From: Chloroflexia bacterium
Lineage (GTDB): Bacteria > Chloroflexota > Chloroflexia > DTKN01
NCBI GenBank assembly: GCA_016928715.1
Contig: JAFGKG010000016.1
Location: forward strand, 1 to 39,686
Direction of reading: 5' to 3'
Length of the DNA: 39,686 nt
Positions within the stretch are counted from its first letter, which is position 1, and the number at the start of each line of letters is the position of its first letter. Below, piece after piece: positions 30,439-38,515 of this stretch. Below the pieces are notes generated by a model, which did not search any database, was not told the DNA's origin, and worked only from the letters and a program-made list of their open reading frames with translations. The position numbers were made by a program, and so were the translations under genes.

Positions 30439-31176
30439 CTAGTCCAATTCTGGCTCTTGGGGGACTGTGAGCTCCCGCGAGATTTCCTCCGGCATGGCCA
30501 GCACGGCCACCAGGTAGAGCAGCAGGCCCACGCCGCCGGTCAGGGTCAAACCCACAAAGCCGAGGCGAATCCAGGTGGAGTCGATCTTGAGAAAGCGGCC
30601 CAGGCCGCCGCAGACGCCGGCGATGATACGATCATCGCCGGAGCGGGTCAGGCGACGGGTCGGCTTGTGCTCCCCCCGACGGGCCACGCCAAAAACCAAC
30701 AGGAGGCCGATACCAATCAGAACCGCCGGCAGGGCCAGCCCGCGGATCGAAGCCCAGAGCAGGTCCCAATACCTGGCCAAATCCGGCGCCCAGGTATGGG
30801 CGTAGCGGCCAAAGGTCTTGAAAAGAAAATAGATGCCCGCCAATACAAGCAACCCCCCCCAAAGGACATGGTTCTCGACGGGCAAGCGCCAACGCGGCGC
30901 CGGCTCTTCCAGCTCCCTCGGCGCCTCCGGCACGACTACCGTGGCCATGATGTACAAGAGCACGCCCGGAACAACCCCGGTAGCCAGGGAAAAGAGGACC
31001 CACAACGCCCGCACCAACACCGGGTCAATGTGAAAATACCGTCCGATCCCGCCGCAGAGACCAAAAAGCACTCGTTCCTGCCGCGAGCGCAGCAGCCGTC
31101 TCGGGGCCTTGCTTTCGACCTCGCCTTGGGCCAGCTCTCCAGCCTGTTGCACATTCTCCAACTCTTTGTTGCTCAT
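30439..31176 (-). CDS. Membrane protein with two PspC domains
   Basis: A 245-residue protein. A PspC domain at residues 27-85 (RVLFGLCGGIGRYFHIDPVL, then one or two TM segments) is repeated at 175-231 (RIIAGVCGGLGRFLKIDSTW, ending AVLAMPEE). Between them are TM helices near 103-121 and 143-163. PspC domains act in envelope-stress sensing in phage-shock systems; single-domain forms are usual, and two copies with the same orientation indicate internal duplication. TAGGAGG precedes the ATG. No other psp genes are nearby. Two weak promoter matches lie upstream on the minus strand but I do not call one. Confidence 0.85.
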   Translation of the reverse strand: MSNKELENVQQAGELAQGEVESKAPRRLLRSRQERVLFGLCGGIGRYFHIDPVLVRALWVLFSLATGVVPGVLLYIMATVVVPEAPRELEEPAPRWRLPVENHVLWGGLLVLAGIYFLFKTFGRYAHTWAPDLARYWDLLWASIRGLALPAVLIGIGLLLVFGVARRGEHKPTRRLTRSGDDRIIAGVCGGLGRFLKIDSTWIRLGFVGLTLTGGVGLLLYLVAVLAMPEEISRELTVPQEPELD

Positions 31177-31252
31177 GGATTCCTCCTACAAACTCAGACC
31201 TGCTTTCCATGGATGGGACGGCGCCAGGCCACCTTTTGTTGCAAAAGCTCGG

Positions 31253-31281
31253 TTGCGTATTATCTGGGGATATAGTACAAT
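31253..31281 (+). promoter_or_regulatory. Promoter for the 494-residue unknown gene
   Basis: TTGCGT (31253-31258), a 17-nt spacer and TACAAT (31276-31281), 57 bp before the ATG at 31339. Confidence 0.6.
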
Positions 31282-31338
31282 AGGCTTGAGCAGGACAAGC
31301 GAGAACCCAGAGCAAAGTCTTTGACACGGGGACAAACC

Positions 31339-32823
31339 ATGCCCAAAGCAGAGGCAAGCCTAAAAGCATTAGAGGCCAAGCTTTTATCCTACGAGAATTT
31401 CAAGCGGGTCTTGCAGCAGTACTTGCAACGGCTGCTCAGTTCAGATCAGGACACCCTGGCCGTAGTGGCCGAGATGCTCGATGCGGTCAAGGCCCTGTCC
31501 TCCGCCCGGTCCGTCTCGGAAAGCCCGACGGACCTGGACCAGGTGCTGGAACTGCGCGAATCCGCCCTGCGGCGCTATGGCGGTATCGCCCACATCGAGG
31601 GCGCCCCGGCGCCGCCCCTGCTGGGGGGCGGGGTCGTCAAACTGGATGATCCCCAAGTCTATGGGCTTTCGCTTATCTGTACCTGGCTGGACTGCATCGT
31701 CTCCAACCCCGAGCAAAGTCTGGAGAGCCTGCGCAAGGTCTTTCTCAAGGCCAGGGATAGCTGGGGAACCCAACTGAACCGCCGATTCAACATTGACCTG
31801 GGCCGCCTGCAGCCCGTCACCAATCCCACCCTTTGGTTGGCCGACCTGCTGGGTGCTGAAAAACCGCCCCTCCTCTACCTGGCCCGCATCTATACCAATG
31901 CCCAAGCCCTGGGGCTCGAACCCATCCAGGATGTAGGCACCATTCCCCTGGCTGCCTGGCGACACTTGTTACAGAGCAAACCGGTCTATGATCTGACCGC
32001 CCGCTACGCTCGGGCGGGCCACTTGACAGATCAGGCCCGCCTGGTGGCCCTCAAGCGCGAAAAGGGCAGCGAGATGCCCTGCCTCTATCGTGTAGGGCTG
32101 ACCCCAGCCCCAGCGATGAAACCCCTGCCCGACCCCATCCCCCTGGAGCAATTATTCCATAGGCTGGGCGGCCCACCCGGCGCGTTCGTACAGGTAGAAT
32201 TGATCGAGCAGGCCGCCCACTTGAGCGGCAATGTTCCCCCCATCTTGGCGGCACATCTGCCCTTGAACTACATAGAGCAGGCCTTTGGCCTGATGCTCAA
32301 CCACCCCCCAGCCATCCTGATGCAGGACGTCACCCCGCCCGGCGTGTCGGCGACCCAGTGCCTGCTGCGGGTTTGCTCCTCGCTGGCCCCCCGAAGCGTG
32401 GCCCAGGTGTTTCGCCTGCACACGCTGGCCCAACACCGCTGGCCGGAACGACAGAGCTGGAGCCGCGTCTACCGCTTCCAGGACCTGGGACAGATTGGGG
32501 TACAGAGTGCACCGCCAGGCTCCTTCCTGCAGGTCAGCGTGCCGAACAACCATGGCGGGGAGGACAAGGCAGAGGTATACTTTCAGGATTGGGGCCAGGA
32601 TCGCTTCAAACTGAGCATATCTGCGGCAAGCCTGCGCCGGGCTGCCCAGACCGGTTCGCTCATTCTCCTGGGGGTCGACGTGCAAGCCGCCCTGCAGGTG
32701 CTTGCTGATCTGCAGGGATTGATCGGCCCGGCCGCCCAGCAGATCTCGCCCGTCGTCAGCCAACTGGATTGCCAGGTGCGCTGGCGGGCTCACATGGGAA
32801 CGGACCTGTTTAAAAAGGATTGA
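31339..32823 (+). CDS. Unknown 494-residue soluble protein
   Basis: I do not recognise a family. The N-terminal 60 residues are helical and charged (KALEAKLLSYENFKRVLQQY), possibly a coiled coil. The middle has ICTWLDCIVSNPEQSLESLR and RRFNIDLGRLQPV. The last third is beta-rich (AEVYFQDWGQDRFKLSIS) and ends DLFKKD. There is no signal peptide or membrane helix. The ATG at 31339 follows GGGG at 6-8 nt; a TTG at 31321 is a weaker alternative. Its 3' end overlaps the convergent beta-lactamase-fold gene by 14 bp, including both stop codons. Coding quality is good and it has its own promoter, so it is very likely a real gene. Confidence 0.75.
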   Translation: MPKAEASLKALEAKLLSYENFKRVLQQYLQRLLSSDQDTLAVVAEMLDAVKALSSARSVSESPTDLDQVLELRESALRRYGGIAHIEGAPAPPLLGGGVVKLDDPQVYGLSLICTWLDCIVSNPEQSLESLRKVFLKARDSWGTQLNRRFNIDLGRLQPVTNPTLWLADLLGAEKPPLLYLARIYTNAQALGLEPIQDVGTIPLAAWRHLLQSKPVYDLTARYARAGHLTDQARLVALKREKGSEMPCLYRVGLTPAPAMKPLPDPIPLEQLFHRLGGPPGAFVQVELIEQAAHLSGNVPPILAAHLPLNYIEQAFGLMLNHPPAILMQDVTPPGVSATQCLLRVCSSLAPRSVAQVFRLHTLAQHRWPERQSWSRVYRFQDLGQIGVQSAPPGSFLQVSVPNNHGGEDKAEVYFQDWGQDRFKLSISAASLRRAAQTGSLILLGVDVQAALQVLADLQGLIGPAAQQISPVVSQLDCQVRWRAHMGTDLFKKD

Positions 32824-34405
32824 AAAAGCTATAGACCAGCCAGGACAGGGCGGCAATGCGAGCATTGCCCCAGGCGTCCGGCAAAAGCCCCTCCTCCCAA
32901 ACAAAAATGCTCACCACATAGGGACCGGCCGGGGAAAAGACAATCCCCGTGTCAGCTTTCATATCGGAAATCCAGCCACTCTTGTGGGCCACCGGCACAT
33001 CCCGGGGCAGGCCGGCCAGCAGGCGCCGCCGATCTGCGTTCTGCAGCATCAGCTCCAACATGGACTGGCATTCGGCCGGCGTGATCTGCTCCGGGAACCG
33101 CTCCAGGATGGCACCCTCTCCCTGGCCGCACTCGTAGATGTCGGCCAGCAGCAGGCCCATATCCCTGGGCGTCGTCAGCCGATAGGCATCCGGGTCGGTC
33201 AGTGGCCGGCGATCCGAGAGGTCGGCCAACCCAGGCGGCGGGGCCTGAAAACAGGTGGGGCCGCGATAGAATCCACCCCAGTAGGGGGAAAGCATACAGG
33301 TGTCCCGCAGGCCCAGCTCGTGGAGCATGGCGGTCATGGCCAGGGACTGGACCGGCAGGTCCTCACCGGCCCCACTCCCGCCCACCCCCAGAACAGTATT
33401 GGAATCCTCGTTGCTGCTGTAGACCATCATGAGCCAGAGCGCCTCTTCCAAGTCGCCGCTCGGCGGCCCCTGCCAAAAAAGATAGGCCTTGAGCATAATG
33501 GCGATCTTGACCACACTGGCCCCGGAAAAGATCACCCGCTCGTTGACGCCAATCTCCGCACCCGTCTGCAGGTCGCGCACATAGAGGCCCACCACGCCGG
33601 GCATCGACGCCGCCCGCCGGTACAGAGCCTGCTGCAAGACAGCCAGCCTCGGCGCGGGGGGTTCGAGCACCTCCGTGGGGAGGGACAGCGGCTCGCGCTG
33701 CCATTGACGCAGCGCCGCCGAAAGGGGCTCCAGGGCCGCCTCCACCCGCAGGCGTCGGCCCGACTCGGCGGCGTAAAAGGCCCGCGGCGGGAAATGGGGC
33801 GACCAGGTCGGCGAAAGCACGCCCATGTCGGCCAGAAGCGCCGTGTCCGTAACGACCTCCTGGTGCCGGGGGCGGGACCGGCGATCGTACTCCCCGGCCA
33901 GGTCCTGTAAAAAGGCGTGCAGGGCGGAGGCGTCCAAGTCGACCTGCAGGGGCAGGTCCACGGGCTCGACCGGGCCCACCAGCGGCCCATTCGTGGACAA
34001 CTGGACGGCCCAGCGCTGTTGGCGCCATTGCCGGGCATATTCCTCGGCCGCCGCCAGGGCGGGGGCCAGGGCCACCTCCAAACCCACCTCGACCGGATCC
34101 AGGTACAGGGAGCGCTGCTCCAGGCGGAGCAGCAGCGGCCGGCGCAAGGGGCGCAGGCGGTAACGTTCCAGCGCGGCCTCTGCCTGCTCCAGCGTGAGTC
34201 CCCCCAGGGGCACCCCGGCAATGGAAAGGCCCGGCGGCAGCAACAGTGCGGGGGGGTCAACCGCCACAACCGGCACCGGGGTCGTCGACAACGTAGGGGT
34301 CGGCCGGATTGAGGCCTCCTCCCAGCCCAGAAAAAGGGAGTGAGTGCCCATACTGAGCAGGATAAACAACAGGAACAGGGCGAGCCAAACACCTCGCTTG
34401 GACAC
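32810..34405 (-). CDS. Class A beta-lactamase-fold serine hydrolase with VanW-type peptidoglycan-binding-like region
   Basis: A 531-residue exported protein. A single TM/signal helix (residues about 5-22) and a Thr/Pro-rich stretch lead to a region (about 60-210) opening GLSIAGVPLGGLTLEQAEAA, like the PG_binding_4 domain of VanW proteins. The serine-hydrolase domain has SVVK (Ser297, Lys300), a following SSNEDSNT where SDN is expected, and HKSGW as the KTG-like box. It could be a D,D-peptidase-like wall enzyme or a beta-lactamase; the wall-binding region favours the former. The GTG start at 34405 follows GGAGG at 6 nt and a strong promoter; longer readings cross that promoter. Confidence 0.8.
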   Translation of the reverse strand: MSKRGVWLALFLLFILLSMGTHSLFLGWEEASIRPTPTLSTTPVPVVAVDPPALLLPPGLSIAGVPLGGLTLEQAEAALERYRLRPLRRPLLLRLEQRSLYLDPVEVGLEVALAPALAAAEEYARQWRQQRWAVQLSTNGPLVGPVEPVDLPLQVDLDASALHAFLQDLAGEYDRRSRPRHQEVVTDTALLADMGVLSPTWSPHFPPRAFYAAESGRRLRVEAALEPLSAALRQWQREPLSLPTEVLEPPAPRLAVLQQALYRRAASMPGVVGLYVRDLQTGAEIGVNERVIFSGASVVKIAIMLKAYLFWQGPPSGDLEEALWLMMVYSSNEDSNTVLGVGGSGAGEDLPVQSLAMTAMLHELGLRDTCMLSPYWGGFYRGPTCFQAPPPGLADLSDRRPLTDPDAYRLTTPRDMGLLLADIYECGQGEGAILERFPEQITPAECQSMLELMLQNADRRRLLAGLPRDVPVAHKSGWISDMKADTGIVFSPAGPYVVSIFVWEEGLLPDAWGNARIAALSWLVYSFFNPF

Positions 34406-34450
34406 TGGATACCTCCGGCCCAAAGGGACCCAAACGTCGCCACTGGGCCT

Positions 34451-34479
34451 AGTATAGAACAGGGCCGCGCTTCTGTCAA
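34451..34479 (-). promoter_or_regulatory. Promoter for the beta-lactamase-fold gene
   Basis: The minus strand carries a perfect TTGACA (34479-34474), a 17-nt spacer and TATACT (34456-34451). It places the true start at the GTG 34405. Confidence 0.75.
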
Positions 34480-34484
34480 CAGAC

Positions 34485-34513
34485 TTGCATAATAAAGGCG
34501 ATTGTAGTAAAAT
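34485..34513 (+). promoter_or_regulatory. Promoter for miaB
   Basis: TTGCAT (34485-34490), a 17-nt spacer and TAAAAT (34508-34513). The leader holds a small ACGGAC/GTCCGT hairpin (34526-34540) directly before the AGGAGGAG ribosome site. Confidence 0.65.
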
Positions 34514-34552
34514 ACCCGCCGCAAGACGGACAGCGTCCGTAGGAGGAGCACA

Positions 34553-35962
34553 GTGCGCTACCACATCTGGACGTCCGGATGCCAGATGAACCAGGCCGAC
34601 TCTAGCCGGCTCGCGGCTGCTCTGCACCTGGCCGGTCACCAGCGGGCCCCCCTGGAACAAGCCGATTTGATCATCCTGAACACCTGTGTTGTGCGCGAAA
34701 AAGCCGAGCAGCGGGCCGTGGGCAAACTGAATGCCCTCATCGGCTTGAAAAAGCGCCGGCCCCAAGTACGCATCGCCCTGATGGGCTGCCTGGTCGGCAC
34801 CGAACCCGCCGACGACCTGGCGGAGCGATTTCCCATGGTGGATTACTTTTTCCCACCCTCAGCGCTGGACTGTGTCCTCCAGGCCTTCCCCGGCAGCAGG
34901 CCGGTCGACACCAGCGGCCTGTCCCACCTGAACGGCAGCGGCCGGCCGGTAACGGCATTCCTGCCCATCATCTATGGCTGCGACAACTTTTGCGCCTACT
35001 GCATCGTCCCCCTGCGGCGTGGACGCGAACGCAGCCGACCGATCCAAGAGATCGTGACAGAGGCCCAGTGCATGGTCTCCCAGGGGGTGCGGGAGATCTG
35101 CCTGCTGGGGCAGAACGTGGACAGCTATGGGCACGACCTGCAGGACCGGCCCAGCCTGTCCGACCTGCTGCAGGCCGTCCACAAAGTGCAGGGGCTCTGG
35201 CGCATTCGCTTTTTGACCTCCCATCCCAAGGACCTGACCCCCGAACTTGTACATACGGTCGCCAACCTCCCCAAGGTCTGCCCCGAAATCAGCCTGCCGG
35301 CACAGGCCGGGCACGATCGCTTGCTGCAGCGCATGGGCCGTCCCTACACGATCGACAAATATATCCGGCTGGTCGAGCACATCCGCAGCAGCATTCCCGA
35401 GGTCGCCCTATCGACCGACGTGATCGTGGGCTTTCCCGGAGAGAGCGAGGAGGAATACCAGGGCACCCGCAGGCTCTTGGAAACACTGCGCTTTGACGTC
35501 GTGCACGTTGCCGCTTACTCACCACGACCGGGCACTGCAGCGGCAAAACGGCCCGACGACGTGCCGGCACAGGTCAAAAAAGCCCGCCAGCGCGAACTGG
35601 AAGCACTGCAGGAAGCCATCTCGACGGAAATCAACGCCGGTTATGAGGGACACCAGGTGGAGGTTCTGGTAGAGAATCACCACAAGGGCAAATGGCGGGG
35701 ACGGCTGCCCCAGGGCAAGTGGTGCTTTTTTGAGGACGACGCCCATTGGAAAGGGCAGCTCGCTCAGGTGCGTATTAGCAAAACCAGCCCGTGGTCCCTC
35801 CAGGGCGAACTGGTCAAGCAGTCGAACATGCCCCATCCTCGGCGCAGCCGAGGCGGGCGCCACGAAGAACGTAAATGTGGGGGCGGGCCCCCGGGCCCGC
35901 CCGGTCGGATAGGGCGTTATTTACGGAACAGTCGAACATGGCCGCGGGGCCGCCACGAATGA
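34553..35962 (+). CDS. miaB: tRNA (N6-isopentenyladenosine-37-C2)-methylthiotransferase MiaB with repeat-derived tail
   Basis: A 469-residue radical-SAM enzyme that methylthiolates i6A37 in tRNA. The N-terminal UPF0004 domain has cluster cysteines Cys10, Cys45 and Cys79 (TSGCQMNQADS, LNTCVVREKAE, LMGCLVG). The radical-SAM motif YGCDNFCAYC places Cys143, 147 and 150, and LLGQNVDSYG and LPAQAGHDRLLQRMGR are MiaB-like. A TRAM domain runs about 365-420. The last 48 or so residues, rich in Arg, Gly and Pro, are encoded by a repeat element, so the natural stop appears to have been lost. The GTG start follows AGGAGGAG. A relative such as MtaB is less likely. Confidence 0.9.
   Translation: MRYHIWTSGCQMNQADSSRLAAALHLAGHQRAPLEQADLIILNTCVVREKAEQRAVGKLNALIGLKKRRPQVRIALMGCLVGTEPADDLAERFPMVDYFFPPSALDCVLQAFPGSRPVDTSGLSHLNGSGRPVTAFLPIIYGCDNFCAYCIVPLRRGRERSRPIQEIVTEAQCMVSQGVREICLLGQNVDSYGHDLQDRPSLSDLLQAVHKVQGLWRIRFLTSHPKDLTPELVHTVANLPKVCPEISLPAQAGHDRLLQRMGRPYTIDKYIRLVEHIRSSIPEVALSTDVIVGFPGESEEEYQGTRRLLETLRFDVVHVAAYSPRPGTAAAKRPDDVPAQVKKARQRELEALQEAISTEINAGYEGHQVEVLVENHHKGKWRGRLPQGKWCFFEDDAHWKGQLAQVRISKTSPWSLQGELVKQSNMPHPRRSRGGRHEERKCGGGPPGPPGRIGRYLRNSRTWPRGRHE
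35819..35926. repeat. Hairpin element, copy 1 (inside the miaB 3' end)
   Basis: It begins CAGTCGAACATG and contains CGCCACGAA, then CGTAAAT (35870-35876) opposite ATTTACG (35919-35925) as terminal inverted repeats around a GC-rich core with GGGGGCGGGCCCCCG. A second hairpin, CCTCGGC/GCCGAGG, lies near 35837-35853. A shorter copy follows in tandem. Confidence 0.7.
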
Positions 35963-36022
35963 TGTAAATGTAGGGGCGGGCCCCCGTGCCTGCCCGGTCG
36001 GATAGGGCGCCATTTACGAAGC
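35929..36022. repeat. Hairpin element, copy 2
   Basis: It repeats CAGTCGAACATGG, CGCCACGAA and the core with GGGGCGGGCCCCCG and CCGGTCGGATAGGGCG. The ends GTAAATG (35964-35970) and CATTTAC (36011-36017) are perfect inverted repeats. The miaB stop codon (35960-35962) falls inside it. The rest of the gap to 36076 shows nothing more. Confidence 0.7.
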
Positions 36023-36076
36023 AGCAGAGTGGGGCAGAACCAGAATGTCCCCTAGAGCCAGATGTGGGGTGAGCAT

Positions 36077-36958
<882 letters not shown>

Positions 36959-36963
36959 GCCCT

Positions 36964-38388
36964 TCAGGGCAGATGGCCCACCTCGATAAAAATCACGTAG
37001 GGTTCGGCCACCCAACCCACCTGTCCACTGGGCGCTACCACTTCGATCCAGCGCAGGCCCGCTACCTCAGCCTGCCGGCCGGTCAGCATCACCCTGGTCC
37101 CATCGGCTAGGACCTCTAACACCAGAGACAGACCCGGGGCGCTGCGCATGTTGGCGGCTCCCTGCGATGTCGCCCCAATGAGCGCATAGGAAGGTGGTGT
37201 AGGCGTAACCGTCGGTGTGGCCGTGGGCATCGACGTGGGGGTAGGGACGGCCGTGGGCGTCGACGTGGATGTTGGGGTGGGCGTCGGCGTGGGCGTCGGC
37301 GTGGGCGTCGGCATGGGCGTCGACGTGACCGTGGCATCCGGCGGCAGAGTCGGGCTGGGCGTGGCCGTGGGCGTAAAGGTCGGCGGGATCAGCGGGTCCA
37401 ACTCGGTGAGCGGTACGACGAGCAGCGTCAACGCTACCGGCCGCTGCAGCCGCAGAGCCACCTCGCGCTGAATCTGCAACACCTCGTAGTATTCCGGGTC
37501 GCGCGACAAACGCGCCGTGACCACGACCTTGAGCGCTCCTTCCTGTATCTGCTTTTCAAAACCCACCAGGCTGCTGGTCGGGCTGATCTCGGCAAACTGC
37601 TCCATCAGGACCTCGCGGATAACGGCGTTCTCCTGCGAGTCCCGCACCACCCGCACCATAAAGAGGGCCAGGGGCACGGCAACCAACAGCAGCAGCACCG
37701 TCGAGATCAGCAGCGCCCGGGACACAACCAGGCGACGACGCGAAATCAACCGAGGCCCAAAGGAAGCACTGGCAAAAACCGTCGAGCCGGCCGCTACAAT
37801 CGCTGCCAGGTTCGACAAAAAGAGCAGCAGCGCTCCTCCACTGATATCCCAACGTCCCTGGGACAGGCCAATGCCGATCACGCACACCGGCGGCATCAAT
37901 GCTGTGGCGATGGCCACGCCGGGCAGAGTGGCCGAAAGGTGAGGCTGGACCAGGGCATAGGCCGCCGCGGCCCCCCCAGCCAGGCCGATGGCCAGGTCAA
38001 ACAGGGTCGGCTGGGTCCGGCTGAGGATCTCGCCCGGCATGTTGTCGAGCAAGCCCAGATCCCCCACCGAGACCAGCCGCCCCAACAGGGCACTGATGCC
38101 AGTAGCCAGCAAAACGCCCACCAACAGGGTGCCCAAAGAACGTCCCAAGCGCCGCAGGTCGCCTTGTACCATGGAGAGGGAAAAGGCCAGGATAGGGGAC
38201 ATCAACGGGGCAATCAGCATCGCCCCAATGATCACCGGCGCGCTGTCCAGGATCAAGCCGAACGTAGCAATCACGCAGCTCAACAGCACCAGCAGCACAA
38301 AGTCGCGGTCCAGATCGGACGACTCGTCCAGATCCCCTAACACATCAGATCGCCGCTCCGAAGAAATAGAGCCCAGAATATTCCTCAT
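36964..38388 (-). CDS. DUF389 membrane protein fused to an SH3b domain by a Thr-Pro linker
   Basis: A 474-residue protein. The N-terminal DUF389 domain has several TM helices with GLILDSAPVIIGAMLIAPLM, SPILAFSLSMVQGDLRRLGR, LPGVAIATALMPPVCVIGIG and GGALLLFLSNLAAIVAA, followed by one more TM (about 228-247) and a soluble segment. Residues about 335-400 are a Thr/Pro linker with many TP repeats. The C-terminus (about 401-474) is SH3b-like (ANMRSAPGLSLVLEVLADGT, GQVGWVAEPYV), expected outside the cell and perhaps wall-binding. DUF389 has no settled function. The ribosome site is weak and no promoter is clear upstream, where a repeat element lies. Confidence 0.85.
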   Translation of the reverse strand: MRNILGSISSERRSDVLGDLDESSDLDRDFVLLVLLSCVIATFGLILDSAPVIIGAMLIAPLMSPILAFSLSMVQGDLRRLGRSLGTLLVGVLLATGISALLGRLVSVGDLGLLDNMPGEILSRTQPTLFDLAIGLAGGAAAAYALVQPHLSATLPGVAIATALMPPVCVIGIGLSQGRWDISGGALLLFLSNLAAIVAAGSTVFASASFGPRLISRRRLVVSRALLISTVLLLLVAVPLALFMVRVVRDSQENAVIREVLMEQFAEISPTSSLVGFEKQIQEGALKVVVTARLSRDPEYYEVLQIQREVALRLQRPVALTLLVVPLTELDPLIPPTFTPTATPSPTLPPDATVTSTPMPTPTPTPTPTPTPTSTSTPTAVPTPTSMPTATPTVTPTPPSYALIGATSQGAANMRSAPGLSLVLEVLADGTRVMLTGRQAEVAGLRWIEVVAPSGQVGWVAEPYVIFIEVGHLP

Positions 38389-38433
38389 GCCCGCAACCTT
38401 GTCCGCACAACCGTACGGGCAAGCGTCCCCCCG

Positions 38434-38515
38434 CTAGTACAGCCTCATAAATTCCGTCATTCTGAGCGAGCCGCCGCAGGCGGCGAAGCGAAGAATCTCC
38501 TTGAAGCGGTACTAG
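38434..38515. repeat. 82-bp TIR-bearing repeat (MITE-like)
   Basis: CTAGTAC (38434-38440) and GTACTAG (38509-38515) form perfect 7-bp terminal inverted repeats. The inside has GTCATTCTGAGCGAG, a GCCGCC/GGCGGC hairpin and GCGAAGCGAAGAATCTCC, a sequence type I know as a dispersed repeat in many environmental bacteria. The right end overlaps the folD stop codon (38514-38512). It has no coding capacity. Confidence 0.65.

Noticed and set aside
35819-36022. Tandem hairpins as a transposase-bearing insertion sequence
   Set aside because: The units are only about 95-108 bp and have no coding capacity beyond the accidental miaB tail.
37217-37471. Plus-strand frame encoding Gly-Val repeats
   Set aside because: It is the reverse complement of the Thr-Pro linker codons of the DUF389 protein, not a separate repeat protein.
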